Part shown: positions 27,234 through 35,952 of the stretch, one piece after another
Layout of the letters: every line of letters starts with the position of its first letter
Numbering within the stretch: the stretch's first letter is position 1
DNA from: Bog-756 sp963699345
Lineage (GTDB): Bacteria > Actinomycetota > Acidimicrobiia > Acidimicrobiales > RAAP-2
NCBI GenBank assembly: GCA_963699345.1
Contig: CAVOTL010000001.1
Coordinates: 345,124 to 409,123, forward strand
DNA: 64,000 bases
Direction: 5' to 3'
Program-made: the position numbers and the translations under genes
Notes under the pieces: generated by a model
Database searches by the model: none
Told to the model about the DNA's origin: nothing
What the model saw: the letters and a program-made list of their open reading frames with translations, nothing else

Positions 27234-28172
27234 ATGGCGGCCGAAGTGATGTCGGTCCCCGACCGCGCCGACGAGCCGTGGTCGGCCTTCCGGGCGGCCC
27301 TTCTCGACGACGGCGTGCTGCTGGCCACCGACGTCGACGGGGTCTACGGGAGGTCCGCGGTCTACGAGTCGGTGGCCGACGCCATCGACCGGCTGGTCCT
27401 TCGGGTCGGCGTCGACCAGGACGCCCTCAGCGTCCGGTTCCCCCCGGTCATGCCCTGGTCGAACTTCGTGAGGAACGGGTACCTCGAGTCGTTTCCGGAC
27501 CAGATGGGATCGGTCCACACCTTCCGGGGCGACGACAAGATGCACGCCGAACTCGTGCATGCGGCGGAGGCGGGCGAGGACCGGGCACCCCTGCTCGAAT
27601 CGACCGACATGGTCCTGTGCCCGGCCGTGTGCCACCCGCTCTATCCGACCCAGTCGGGGACGTTGCCCGACGGGGGCCGGCGCGTCGAGGTCTACGGATA
27701 CTGCTTCCGGCACGAACCGAGCACCGACCCGTTCCGGATGCAGGCCTTCCGCCAGCACGACTACGTCTACCTCGGCCCCCCCGACGGCGCCCGCGCCCAC
27801 CGTGACCTCTGGATCGAGCGCGGGCTCGACGTCCTCTCGGGCCTGGGCCTGGCCGTCGAGTCGGTCGTGGCCAACGACCCGTTCTTCGGGCGTCCCGGTC
27901 GGATGCTGGCCGCCAACCAACGGACCGAGGAGTTGAAGTACGAGATCGTGGCGCCCGTCTTCGACGTGGGCCGGCCCACGGCCATCTCCTCGTCCAACTG
28001 CCACCTCGACCACTTCTCGCGGCCCTTCGGCATCGAGACGGCCGACGGGGACCTGGCCCACACGTCGTGCTTCGGCTTCGGTGTGGACCGGATCACCCTG
28101 GCACTGTTCGACCGCCACGGCACCGACCCCGACGGCTGGCCCGCCGGTGTCCGGGCCGTGCTGTGGCCGTAG
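27234..28172 (+). CDS. Amino acid:[carrier protein] ligase (class II aaRS-like)
   Basis: A 312-residue homologue of the catalytic core of atypical seryl-tRNA synthetases, without a tRNA-binding arm. Such enzymes, characterised from Bradyrhizobium and Agrobacterium, adenylate a small amino acid (Gly or Ala) and load it on the phosphopantetheine of a carrier protein. Motif 2 is seen in CFRHEPSTDPFRMQAFRQHDY and motif 3 in CFGFGVDRITLALF. Candidate zinc ligands are Cys129 or Cys133, Asp176 (Glu in the families I know) and Cys279. GGGGGGAG before ATG 27234 gives a good ribosome site. It lies directly after the dehydrogenase gene. Confidence 0.87.
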   Translation: MAAEVMSVPDRADEPWSAFRAALLDDGVLLATDVDGVYGRSAVYESVADAIDRLVLRVGVDQDALSVRFPPVMPWSNFVRNGYLESFPDQMGSVHTFRGDDKMHAELVHAAEAGEDRAPLLESTDMVLCPAVCHPLYPTQSGTLPDGGRRVEVYGYCFRHEPSTDPFRMQAFRQHDYVYLGPPDGARAHRDLWIERGLDVLSGLGLAVESVVANDPFFGRPGRMLAANQRTEELKYEIVAPVFDVGRPTAISSSNCHLDHFSRPFGIETADGDLAHTSCFGFGVDRITLALFDRHGTDPDGWPAGVRAVLWP

Positions 28173-28200
28173 GCCCCGGCCCGACGGGACCGGCGGAGCA

Positions 28201-29175
28201 GTGACGGTGGGACCCCTGTCGCTGACGGCGGCCGCCTTCGAGCCGCACCCCCTCCACGCCAGCGAGCGGAGCTGGACGGAGACCAACTGCTACGTCGACG
28301 TGTGGATCGAGGTCCTCCACGCCCTGGGCCTCGACCCGCTGGCCGGCTCCGCCTTCACGCTGAGCTGCGACTTCGAGGGCGACCAGTGGACGTTCTTCAA
28401 GTACCCGCCGGAGGACCTGTGGGCGCTCTACGGCATCGACGTCGCAGAACTCAACGTGTGGCGTCCCGTGGTCGACCACGTCGAGGAGCAGCTCGGCCTG
28501 GGTCGGCTGTGCACCGTGGAGGGGGACGCCTGGTTCCTGCCCGACACGGTGGGCGTGTCCTACGGCACGGACCACGTGAAAACGACGATCGTCCCGGCGT
28601 CCATCGATCGGGACAGCCGGACCCTCGGGTACTTCCACAATGCCGGCTATTTCGAGCTCGGCGGGGACGACTTCGACGGGATCTTCCGACTGGGTGCGTT
28701 CAGTGACCCGTCGGCCCTGCCCCCGTATGTCGAGCGCATCCGCCTCGACCGGCTCCGGAGGGACGATCCTGACATCGTCGACCGGGCGGTGGCCCTGACG
28801 CGCCAGCACCTGGCCCGTCGACCCGCCGACAACCCGGTTCCCCGCATGGCGGCCCGCCTGCGGGAGGACCTGCCGTGGTTGGCCAGCCAGGACATCGAGG
28901 CCTTCCACCTCTACTCCTTCGGCCTCTGTCGTCAGTGCGGGGCCAGCACCGAGCTGGCCGCGTCCTTCGTGGAGTGGCTCGGCGCCCACGGCGAGGAGGG
29001 GGTGGCCCCCGCCGCCGCCTCGTTCCGGGAGGTGGCGGACGGGGCCAAGCGGCTCCAGTTCGCCATGGCCCGCGTCGTGCGGGGCCGGACCGTCGACCTC
29101 GACGGCGTCCTCGGCGAGATGGCGACGCACTGGGGCGAGGCGTTCGAGGTGCTCGAGGCCCGCTATGGAGGGTGA
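28201..29175 (+). CDS. DUF1839 family protein
   Basis: A 324-residue protein matching DUF1839, first described in Bradyrhizobium and Mesorhizobium. Recognisable segments include SERSWTETNCYVDVWIEVLHALG near the N-terminus (with a cysteine that could be nucleophilic), DFEGDQWTFFKYPPEDLW, and YGTDHVKTTIVPASID. DUF1839 has no established activity to my knowledge. Its presence beside a carrier and a carrier-loading ligase suggests it releases or transfers the aminoacyl group. The start is GTG 28201; the 3' end overlaps the GH2-like gene by 11 bases. Confidence 0.82.
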   Translation: MTVGPLSLTAAAFEPHPLHASERSWTETNCYVDVWIEVLHALGLDPLAGSAFTLSCDFEGDQWTFFKYPPEDLWALYGIDVAELNVWRPVVDHVEEQLGLGRLCTVEGDAWFLPDTVGVSYGTDHVKTTIVPASIDRDSRTLGYFHNAGYFELGGDDFDGIFRLGAFSDPSALPPYVERIRLDRLRRDDPDIVDRAVALTRQHLARRPADNPVPRMAARLREDLPWLASQDIEAFHLYSFGLCRQCGASTELAASFVEWLGAHGEEGVAPAAASFREVADGAKRLQFAMARVVRGRTVDLDGVLGEMATHWGEAFEVLEARYGG

Positions 29176-31633
29176 GGACCTCCTCGGTGGCGCCGCCTGG
29201 TCCTGCGTCTCGAATCCGCCGGGTGAGCATTCGGGTCCTCCCGACCTCACCGGGCCCGAACTACGGTGGATCGACGCCACCGTGCCGGGAACGGTGGCCG
29301 AGGCCCTGCGGGCGGTGGGGGCGGACGACCCGTCGCCCACCCGACTCGACGGCAAGGACTGGTGGTTCCGCTGCCGGTTCGCCGGTCCGGGGGAACCGGT
29401 CCCGGACGGATGGCTGCTCGAGCTCGGTGGCCTCGCCACCCTGGCCGATGTGTGGCTGAACGGCACCCACCTCCTGCACTCCGAATCGATGTTCGCCTCC
29501 CACCGGATCCCGGTGGCGGGGTTGGCCCCCGACAACGAGCTTTGCCTGCGCTTCGCCGCGCTGACCCCCGTCCTCGCGCAGAAGCGACCCCGACCCCGCT
29601 GGAAGACGACGGGGGTGTCGAGCCAGAACCTGCGGTGGATCCGCACCACGTTGCTCGGGCGCCAGGCCGGATGGGCGGTCCTGCCCGCCCCGGTCGGTCC
29701 GTGGCGGCCGATCAGCCTCCGTCCCGTGCGCCCCGTCGAGGTGGTGGCGAGCCGGGCGCTGGCATCGTGCGGCCCGGGCGATGACGACGGTGTGCCCGGC
29801 ATCGTGGCGGTGACGCTCGAGCTGTCGGGGTCCGGGGTGGTTCCGGACCCGTCCGGGGTGACCGCCCGGGTCGAGGTGGCCGGGGCCACCGCCCCGCTCG
29901 AGGTGGTGGTCGAGGAGGGACGGGTGATGGTCACCGGGGAGGTGCGCGTCGATGCCGTCGACCGCTGGTGGCCCCACACGCACGGTGACCAGCCGCTCTA
30001 CCCGGTGGAGGTGGTGATCGCCGATCAGCGGATCGACCTCGGGTCGGTCGGATTCCGCACCGTCGAGGTGGATCGCACCACCGGCGGCTTCGACGTGTCC
30101 GTCAACGGCCACCCGGTGTTCTGCCGGGGTGCCGGCTGGTATCCGATCGACCCCGTGGGGCTCCAGGCCACCGACGAGGACCTCGAGTCCACGCTCTCGT
30201 CTGCGCAGGCGGCCGGCATGAACATGCTCAGGATCCCCGGGGGGACCGTCTACGAGGACGACCGGTTCTTCCGGGCCTGTGACCGGCTGGGCATCCTGGT
30301 GTGGCAGGACATCATGCTGGGGATGGTCGACCCCCCCGACGCCCAGGAGTTCCTGGATGCCGTGCGGGAGGAGGCCGTCGAGGTCCTCGACGCAGCGGCC
30401 CGCCACCCGTCGCTGGCCGTGGTGTGCGGTGGCCAGCAGCTCGAGGAGCAGCCCGCCATGTTCGGCCTGTCACGGGACCGTTGGCACTCGCCGGTGATCC
30501 ACGAGCTGCTGCCGGGCGTGGTGGCCAACCTGTACCCGGGACTTCCCTACGTGTCCTCGTCACCGTCGGGGGGCGACCTGCCCTTCCAGACTGACGCCGG
30601 GGTGTCGCACTTCTACTCGGTGGGCGTCTACCTGTTCCCACCCGAGGAGCTGCGCCGCTCGGCTCCGCGGTTCGCCTCGGCGGCACTGGCCTTCGCCGTG
30701 CCTCCCGAACGCCAGACCGTCGACGAGGAGTTCGGTGGTGACCTCTCGCACCATGAGTCGGACTGGAAGCGGGGCGTACACCGGGATGCGGGTTCGTGGT
30801 TCGACCTGGAGGACGTGCGGGACCACTATGCAGCCGAGCTCTTCGGCGAGGACATCGCCACGCTGTGGCGCTTCGACCACGAGCGGGCCCTCGACCTCGG
30901 GCGGGCCGCCATCGCCGAACTGGTGGGAGCGGCGATCGCCGAGTGGCGGCGTCCGGGCTCACCGTGTTCGGGCTTCTTGGGAGAAGCCCTGCGTGACATG
31001 CGCCCGGGGCCTGGCTGGGGACTGATCGACTCGTCGGGACGACCCAAGGCCCCCTGGTACACGCTGGCCCGGGGTTCGGCACCGGTGGCCGTCCTGATGA
31101 CGGGCGAAGGGGTCAACGGTCTCGACATCCATCTGGTGAACGACACCGCGCGGGCGGTCGACGGCACCCTGGCGGTGTCGCTCCATACGTCGAGCCACCC
31201 GGTGGAGGTCGTCACCCATGACCTGGCGGTCCCGGCGCGCGGCGGGCTGTCGGTCCACGCCGACGCACTGTTCGACGGCTTCCGCGACCTGACCTACGCC
31301 TATCGCTTCGGTCCCCGGCCCTTCGAACTCGTCACGGCGGACCTCCTCGACGGCTCGGGGGAGGTGCTGGCGTCGGCGGGCTATCTACCGGGCGGGCCGG
31401 CCCGCGATGTCGATCCCGACGTCGGACTCCAGGCCCGGATCGAGCCGGCCGATGAGGGTATGTGGCTCCTCGAGATCTCGACCCGGCGGATGGCCGAGTA
31501 CGTCCAGGTGGACGTGCCGGGCTTCGTCGCCACCGATTCGTGGTTCCACCTCCCCCCCGGGGCGTCGCGCACGACCATCCTCCGTCCCGAACCGGGACCG
31601 CCCCGCGAGCCGCGGGGGCGGGTCGGGCCTTGA
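29165..31633 (+). CDS. Glycoside hydrolase family 2-like protein (beta-mannosidase type)
   Basis: An 822-residue GH2-like protein. Sugar-binding N-terminal part: WWFRCRFAGPG, LLELGGLATLADVWLNG, then an immunoglobulin-like domain, a (beta/alpha)8 barrel (FCRGAGWYPIDP, MNMLRIPGGTVYEDDRFFRACDRLG) and a C-terminal domain. The nucleophile is probably Glu522 in VDEEFGGD. The acid/base position normally reads NE; here it is GGQQLEEQ around Glu427/428, so activity is possible but altered. No signal peptide is visible, suggesting a cytoplasmic role. It closes the carrier cassette and overlaps the DUF1839 gene, implying a glycan substrate for the pathway. Confidence 0.83.
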   Translation: MEGEDLLGGAAWSCVSNPPGEHSGPPDLTGPELRWIDATVPGTVAEALRAVGADDPSPTRLDGKDWWFRCRFAGPGEPVPDGWLLELGGLATLADVWLNGTHLLHSESMFASHRIPVAGLAPDNELCLRFAALTPVLAQKRPRPRWKTTGVSSQNLRWIRTTLLGRQAGWAVLPAPVGPWRPISLRPVRPVEVVASRALASCGPGDDDGVPGIVAVTLELSGSGVVPDPSGVTARVEVAGATAPLEVVVEEGRVMVTGEVRVDAVDRWWPHTHGDQPLYPVEVVIADQRIDLGSVGFRTVEVDRTTGGFDVSVNGHPVFCRGAGWYPIDPVGLQATDEDLESTLSSAQAAGMNMLRIPGGTVYEDDRFFRACDRLGILVWQDIMLGMVDPPDAQEFLDAVREEAVEVLDAAARHPSLAVVCGGQQLEEQPAMFGLSRDRWHSPVIHELLPGVVANLYPGLPYVSSSPSGGDLPFQTDAGVSHFYSVGVYLFPPEELRRSAPRFASAALAFAVPPERQTVDEEFGGDLSHHESDWKRGVHRDAGSWFDLEDVRDHYAAELFGEDIATLWRFDHERALDLGRAAIAELVGAAIAEWRRPGSPCSGFLGEALRDMRPGPGWGLIDSSGRPKAPWYTLARGSAPVAVLMTGEGVNGLDIHLVNDTARAVDGTLAVSLHTSSHPVEVVTHDLAVPARGGLSVHADALFDGFRDLTYAYRFGPRPFELVTADLLDGSGEVLASAGYLPGGPARDVDPDVGLQARIEPADEGMWLLEISTRRMAEYVQVDVPGFVATDSWFHLPPGASRTTILRPEPGPPREPRGRVGP

Positions 31634-31697
31634 ATTCGTCGACCAGCGGTCCGGTGGGCGTGTGACGCCCCTGGCTCCCGACGTACAGAATTGCCTG

Positions 31698-31726
31698 TTG
31701 TGCAGGTACTCTTGCCCACCTAGAAT
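31698..31726 (+). promoter_or_regulatory. Candidate sigma-70-type promoter for the sugar-transferase gene
   Basis: In the 200-base gap before the polyprenyl transferase gene the sequence is locally AT-richer. TTGTGC (31698-31703) and TAGAAT (31721-31726) are separated by exactly 17 bases, a good match to -35 and -10 elements. Transcription would start about 100 bases before ATG 31834. Confidence 0.5.
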
Positions 31727-31833
31727 TTGATCTTGAGTTGCATGGCAGCAACGAGTCCGGTGGGCACGGGGCGGCGTGGGGGATCCCACGGTGACGTTCC
31801 TTCACCGGTGCAGGAAAGGGCAGGCTGGCTGGC

Positions 31834-33345
31834 ATGGCTATTCGTGAAGACGAGGTAGGGCGGCTCGTCGAACAGCGGCCCGATGCCGTCGTCGTTTCCA
31901 CGGGCAACGGGATGGCCATCGACCTGGGCGACCATGCGGGTGCCGTCGCCAAGGTCCGCCGCCACGTGCTGCGGCGGCTGTTGACGGCGGACGTGGTCGG
32001 CCTGGCCCTCGCCGCCGTCCTGAGCCCCTTGGTCGTCAGCGCGGTGTCGAGCAACCCGAGCTCGTCCGCCGTGCACCTCGGTCCGATCATGATCTTCAAC
32101 CTGGCGGTGATCCCCCTGTTCATCGGGGTGTTCGCCGTCTACAGCCTCTACCGGGGTTCGACCCGCCGCATCTCGCTCAGCGTGTTCAGCGATCTGCGCA
32201 ACATCGTCCACGCCCTGATGGTGAGCGGCTTCCTCTATGCCATCGTGGGGTACGTCGCCCACCAGGTGTACCAGTTCCAGGACGTCACGGTGGGGAAGAT
32301 CCTGTCCATGTGCCTGGTGGCCGCCGTCACGGTCCCGCTGGCCCGGGTGGTCACCTTCGGCCTGATGGGACGGGCCCCCGAAGGGTCGGTCCCGGTCATC
32401 GTGGTGGGCACGGGCAAGCTGGCCCAGACGGTGGCGAGCCACTTGCGTGCGCACTCCAGTGTCCGGTTCGTCGGTTTCGTCGACGACAGCCCACTGGGCC
32501 GGAGCGACGTCCTGGGAGAGCTCGAGGACCTGCCCGAGCTGTGCCGCCGCTACGACGTGGCCCGGGTGGTCGTCTGCTTCTCGCGTACCCATCCCGAACG
32601 GACCACCGAGATGCTGAAGGCGCTGTCGGGCAAGGTCGGGGTCTCCATCGTGCCCCGCTACTACGAGCTCATCACCAGCCGCTCCCATGTCGAGGACCTC
32701 TCCGGCCTGCCGATGATCGACATCGCCCCTCCGTCGCTGTCGGCCGGGTCGAGGTTCTTCAAGCGGACCTTCGACGTCGTGGTCTCGTCGGTGATCCTGG
32801 TCCTGTTGTCGCCCTTCTTCCTCGTGGTGGCGGCCATCATCAAACTGACCAGCACCGGCCCCGTCTTCTTCCGCCAGGTTCGCACCGGGCGCAACGAGCG
32901 ACCCTTCTTCGTGCTCAAGTTCCGGACCATGTACGAGGACGCGGAGGAGCGCAAGGCCGAGATCCTCCACCTCAACGAGATGGATGGCCCCCTCTTCAAG
33001 ATCAGCGACGATCCCCGGGTCACCCGGGTCGGTCGTTTCCTGCGCCGGACCAGCCTCGACGAGCTCCCCCAGCTCATCAACGTCTGGAAAGGCGACATGT
33101 CGCTGGTCGGACCCCGGCCTTTCGTGGTCGAGGAAGCCGCCGAGATCGAGGGGTGGGCCCGCAAACGATTCGAGGCCCGACCGGGCATGACCGGCCTGTG
33201 GCAGGTGTCCGGGCGCAACGAACTGTCCCACCTCGAACTGTGCCGTCTCGACTACCTGTACGTGGCGTCCTGGTCGTTCTGGTGGGACATGCAGATCCTC
33301 TGGCAGACGCCGGCGACGATCTTCAAGGGGCGCGGGGCGTCCTGA
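31834..33345 (+). CDS. Polyprenyl glycosylphosphotransferase (WbaP/WcaJ-type)
   Basis: A 503-residue membrane enzyme that transfers a sugar 1-phosphate from UDP-sugar to undecaprenyl phosphate, starting each repeat unit. N-terminal helices (about residues 50-170) are followed by a Rossmann-like region (VPVIVVGTGKLAQTVASHL), a further helix, and the bacterial sugar-transferase domain: KRTFDVVVSSVILVLLSPFF, KFRTMYEDAEERKAE, RVGRFLRRTSLDELPQLINV and SLVGPRPFVVEE. It begins a transcript with its own likely promoter. It converges with a GT gene 7 bases beyond its stop. This is the probable initiating enzyme of the polysaccharide locus. Confidence 0.93.
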   Translation: MAIREDEVGRLVEQRPDAVVVSTGNGMAIDLGDHAGAVAKVRRHVLRRLLTADVVGLALAAVLSPLVVSAVSSNPSSSAVHLGPIMIFNLAVIPLFIGVFAVYSLYRGSTRRISLSVFSDLRNIVHALMVSGFLYAIVGYVAHQVYQFQDVTVGKILSMCLVAAVTVPLARVVTFGLMGRAPEGSVPVIVVGTGKLAQTVASHLRAHSSVRFVGFVDDSPLGRSDVLGELEDLPELCRRYDVARVVVCFSRTHPERTTEMLKALSGKVGVSIVPRYYELITSRSHVEDLSGLPMIDIAPPSLSAGSRFFKRTFDVVVSSVILVLLSPFFLVVAAIIKLTSTGPVFFRQVRTGRNERPFFVLKFRTMYEDAEERKAEILHLNEMDGPLFKISDDPRVTRVGRFLRRTSLDELPQLINVWKGDMSLVGPRPFVVEEAAEIEGWARKRFEARPGMTGLWQVSGRNELSHLELCRLDYLYVASWSFWWDMQILWQTPATIFKGRGAS

Positions 33346-33352
33346 GGCGGCC

Positions 33353-34450
33353 TCACGTCCCTGCCGCCACCTCGTCCACCACCTCGGCCACCGATGCGAT
33401 GAACCGCTCGGGCGCATACCGGGCGGCGTGGTCGACCAGCGCCCGCTCGGACCATGGCGTGGTGACCAGCTCGTCGATGGCGGCGGCGACGGCGCCCGGT
33501 TCGGGGGCGTCGAACAGGACCCCGGTCTCGCCCTCGACGATCGTGTCGAGGAAGCCGCCCCAGCGCAGGGCCGCGGTCGGGCGCCCGAAGGCGGCCGCCT
33601 CGACCGGGGTCAATCCGAAGTCCTCGTAGGAGGCGGACACCAGCCCCCGGCAGGCCCCGTAGAGCCAGCGGAGTTCCTCGTCGTCCACCCTCCCGAGGAA
33701 GGTGACGTTCGGCGCTGCACCGGCCATCAGCTCGTCGGCACTGGGACCGGTGCCGACCACCACCAGGCGGAGGTCGGGGCGGCGGAGGACGGCGGCCACC
33801 ACCGCATCCACGTTCTTGTAGGGGAGCAGGCGCGAGACGCAGAGAAGGAATCCCGGGGTCACTCCAGCCGGCGCCCTCCGGGGGGCGTCGGTGTCGACGT
33901 CCACCGGAGGGGGGACGACGGCGGCGTCGATGCCGTAGGTGTCGGCCACCCGGGTCCGCACGGCCCGGGAGTTCACCAGGTAGCGGTCGGCGGTGGCCGC
34001 CGCCCGGCGGTCCCACCGCCGCAGCGCCGGGGCCAGGGCGGCCACACCGGCCGCCGACACGCCGGACGAGCCGGCCAGGTACTGGTCGCGCCGGTACAGC
34101 CAGCGGGCCGGGTTGTGGCAGTAGACGACCTTGGCACCGGTCACCTTCGCCCCGTGGGCCCAGCCGCTCGACGAGCAGATGGACACGTCGGCGTCGACGT
34201 GCAGGTGGTCGAAGGCGGGCGCCAGGAACGGAAGGGCCAGGCGGTGGTGCGTGCGCAGCAGCCCGATCCGATCGAGGGGCGACGTGACGACGGTGTGGTC
34301 GCGGAACTCGGGGAACGTACCCTCCGGGTCGTAGAGCGACGTGTGGATGGCCGCCCCGGGGTACGCGTCGGCCAACGTCAGGACGACCCGCTCCGCGCCG
34401 CCCCGCTGTGTCAGGTAGTCGTGGACCAGGGCGACCCGGGGCCGACTCAC
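33353..34450 (-). CDS. Glycosyltransferase family 4
   Basis: A 365-residue GT-B enzyme beginning VSRPRVALVHDYLTQRGGAE, a near-universal start for this GT4 subgroup, with YCHNPARWLY in the acceptor domain and FLLCVSRLLPYKNVDAVV plus SYEDFGLTPVEAAAFGRPTAA in the donor domain. The GTG at 34450 overlaps the TGA of the small NTF2-like gene upstream, so the longer open frame in front of it is antisense noise. It would add a sugar to the repeat unit started by the neighbouring phosphotransferase. Confidence 0.9.
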   Translation of the reverse strand: MSRPRVALVHDYLTQRGGAERVVLTLADAYPGAAIHTSLYDPEGTFPEFRDHTVVTSPLDRIGLLRTHHRLALPFLAPAFDHLHVDADVSICSSSGWAHGAKVTGAKVVYCHNPARWLYRRDQYLAGSSGVSAAGVAALAPALRRWDRRAAATADRYLVNSRAVRTRVADTYGIDAAVVPPPVDVDTDAPRRAPAGVTPGFLLCVSRLLPYKNVDAVVAAVLRRPDLRLVVVGTGPSADELMAGAAPNVTFLGRVDDEELRWLYGACRGLVSASYEDFGLTPVEAAAFGRPTAALRWGGFLDTIVEGETGVLFDAPEPGAVAAAIDELVTTPWSERALVDHAARYAPERFIASVAEVVDEVAAGT

Positions 34451-34869
34451 GCGAAGGCGGCAGCCACGGCGGCGGTATCGAGGAACACGTCGACCGACGC
34501 CACCTTGTCGTCGACCAACCGCCAGACCTGGACCTCGTCGAGCTCCACATGGGTACCGTTCGGGGCGTCGAAGGCCAGGTGGGTCAAGGTCACGACGCGA
34601 TCGCCGTCGGCCAGCATCCCGGTGTGGGCGGCCTCGGTGAAGCCGATCGTGGAGAGCGCGTCGAGGAGCTTGGCCACACCCCGCCGGCCTTCGAAGACGC
34701 CGAGCCACGGAGCCGCGTCGGGCTCGGCGGCGTGCACGTTCCACACCACGTCCCGGGCGAGGTGGGCGAAGACGGCCAGTGGATCGCCCTGCTCCATCGC
34801 CCGGGTCACCGACCGCACGATCTCTGAATTGGTCGCCACCGAACCCCCGAAGTCCTCGCCAGTATCCAC
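34447..34869 (-). CDS. SnoaL-like (NTF2-fold) protein
   Basis: A 140-residue protein with the NTF2-like cone fold: helical start (NSEIVRSVTRAMEQGDPLAVFAHL), then VVWNVHA and a long beta sheet with LAFDAPNGTHVELDEVQVWRLVDDKVASVDVFLD. Such proteins are polyketide cyclases, limonene-epoxide-hydrolase-like enzymes or binding proteins, and the sequence alone does not pick one. It starts at GTG 34869 and overlaps the downstream GT gene. The link to sugar metabolism is only by position. Confidence 0.8.
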   Translation of the reverse strand: MDTGEDFGGSVATNSEIVRSVTRAMEQGDPLAVFAHLARDVVWNVHAAEPDAAPWLGVFEGRRGVAKLLDALSTIGFTEAAHTGMLADGDRVVTLTHLAFDAPNGTHVELDEVQVWRLVDDKVASVDVFLDTAAVAAAFA

Positions 34870-34979
34870 TTCCCGTCCGGGCTCGGACCGGGCCCCTCCG
34901 TCGCGGGCACCGCAGCCGTCCGGGGTCCAGAGGCTAGTCCCGGGGGGGGGCCCTGCACCACCGGTAGGCTTCGCCTGTT

Positions 34980-35528
34980 CTGGTCCTCTTCGTCTGCACC
35001 GCCAACATCTGTCGTTCCCCGATGGCCGCCGCGCTCCTCGCCGGCCGGTCGAGCGGCGACGCGGACCGGGAACGCGACCGTGCGCTGTCGGCCGGTCTCG
35101 GCGAAGCCGGGCGGCCGGTCCCCGACGAGGTCCTCGAGGTCATGGCGCGCCGTGGGTTCGACCTGCGGTCCCATCGCAGCACCACGTTGACGGCGCCGCT
35201 GGTGTCCGACGCCGACCTCATCATCGGGATGAGCCTGCGCCACGTGCAGGAGGCCGTCCTCCTCGACCCCGACGCCTGGGAGCGCTCCTTCCGCCTGAAG
35301 GAGCTCGTCCGGCGGGGTGAGTTCGTGGGACCGCGGCTGCCCGGCCAGGAGACCGCCGCCTGGGTGCGGGCGGCCCAGGGGGATCGTGACCGATCGGCTC
35401 TCGCCCACCTGTCGCCCGCCGAGGACGTGGCCGACCCCTACGGTGGACCCTACGCGGGGTACGAGGCGACGGCCGCCGAACTGGACGACCTGACGGGCCG
35501 ACTGGCCGGCCTGCTCTGGCCGAGGTAG
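34980..35528 (+). CDS. Low-molecular-weight protein tyrosine phosphatase
   Basis: A phosphatase of about 182 residues. The active site CX5R is complete: LVLFVCTANICRSPMA at the very start gives nucleophile Cys6 and Arg12, with a DPYGG general-acid loop near the end. It would dephosphorylate tyrosines of the BY-kinase encoded in the same locus. The start is odd: an in-frame TAG at 34965-34967 leaves no ATG, GTG or TTG before the active site, so translation must begin at CTG 34980, or the region carries an indel (a nine-G run lies just upstream). The next ATG (35022) would remove the active site. Confidence 0.8.
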   Translation: MVLFVCTANICRSPMAAALLAGRSSGDADRERDRALSAGLGEAGRPVPDEVLEVMARRGFDLRSHRSTTLTAPLVSDADLIIGMSLRHVQEAVLLDPDAWERSFRLKELVRRGEFVGPRLPGQETAAWVRAAQGDRDRSALAHLSPAEDVADPYGGPYAGYEATAAELDDLTGRLAGLLWPR

Positions 35529-35589
35529 TGGACTCCGGCCCGGTGCGCCCCGGGGTGCGCCCGGTCGGCCCGGGGTGGGAGCATGGGGG

Positions 35590-35952
35590 GTGTCCGGTTC
35601 GACCTACCTGCGCGAGCTGCCCGACGGCGGGCTCGAGTTCGTCCTCGAGGACCCCGCCCTCACCTGCCTGGTGGTGGCCGACCGGGTCACCCTCCGGTTC
35701 GGCGGCACCGACGTGGTGGTGGCCGATCCGTTCGAGCTCGAGGTGGACGGTGAGTGCCACCTCCTCGACCCCCGACGACCCGAGACGCTCTCGCCCCTGC
35801 TCGCCACCTACCCCGGCACCGCCCGCTGGATGCACGCCACCCCCGACGGCGAACTCACCCTGGTGTTCATGCAGGGCCAACGGCTCGTGGTGCCGGGTCC
35901 GGCCGTGCGCCGGGCCTGGAGCGTCGGACCGGTGGGTACGACCCCCGACTGA
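35590..35952 (+). CDS. Hypothetical protein, DUF6188-like
   Basis: A 120-residue soluble protein, all-beta by appearance: LPDGGLEFVLEDPALTCLVVADRVTLRF, then WMHATPDGELTLVFMQGQRLVV, ending with RRAWSV. This pattern resembles DUF6188, a small family of unknown role. An in-frame GTG at 35575 is an alternative start. It follows the phosphatase gene on the same strand. No catalytic residues stand out. Confidence 0.7.
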   Translation: MSGSTYLRELPDGGLEFVLEDPALTCLVVADRVTLRFGGTDVVVADPFELEVDGECHLLDPRRPETLSPLLATYPGTARWMHATPDGELTLVFMQGQRLVVPGPAVRRAWSVGPVGTTPD

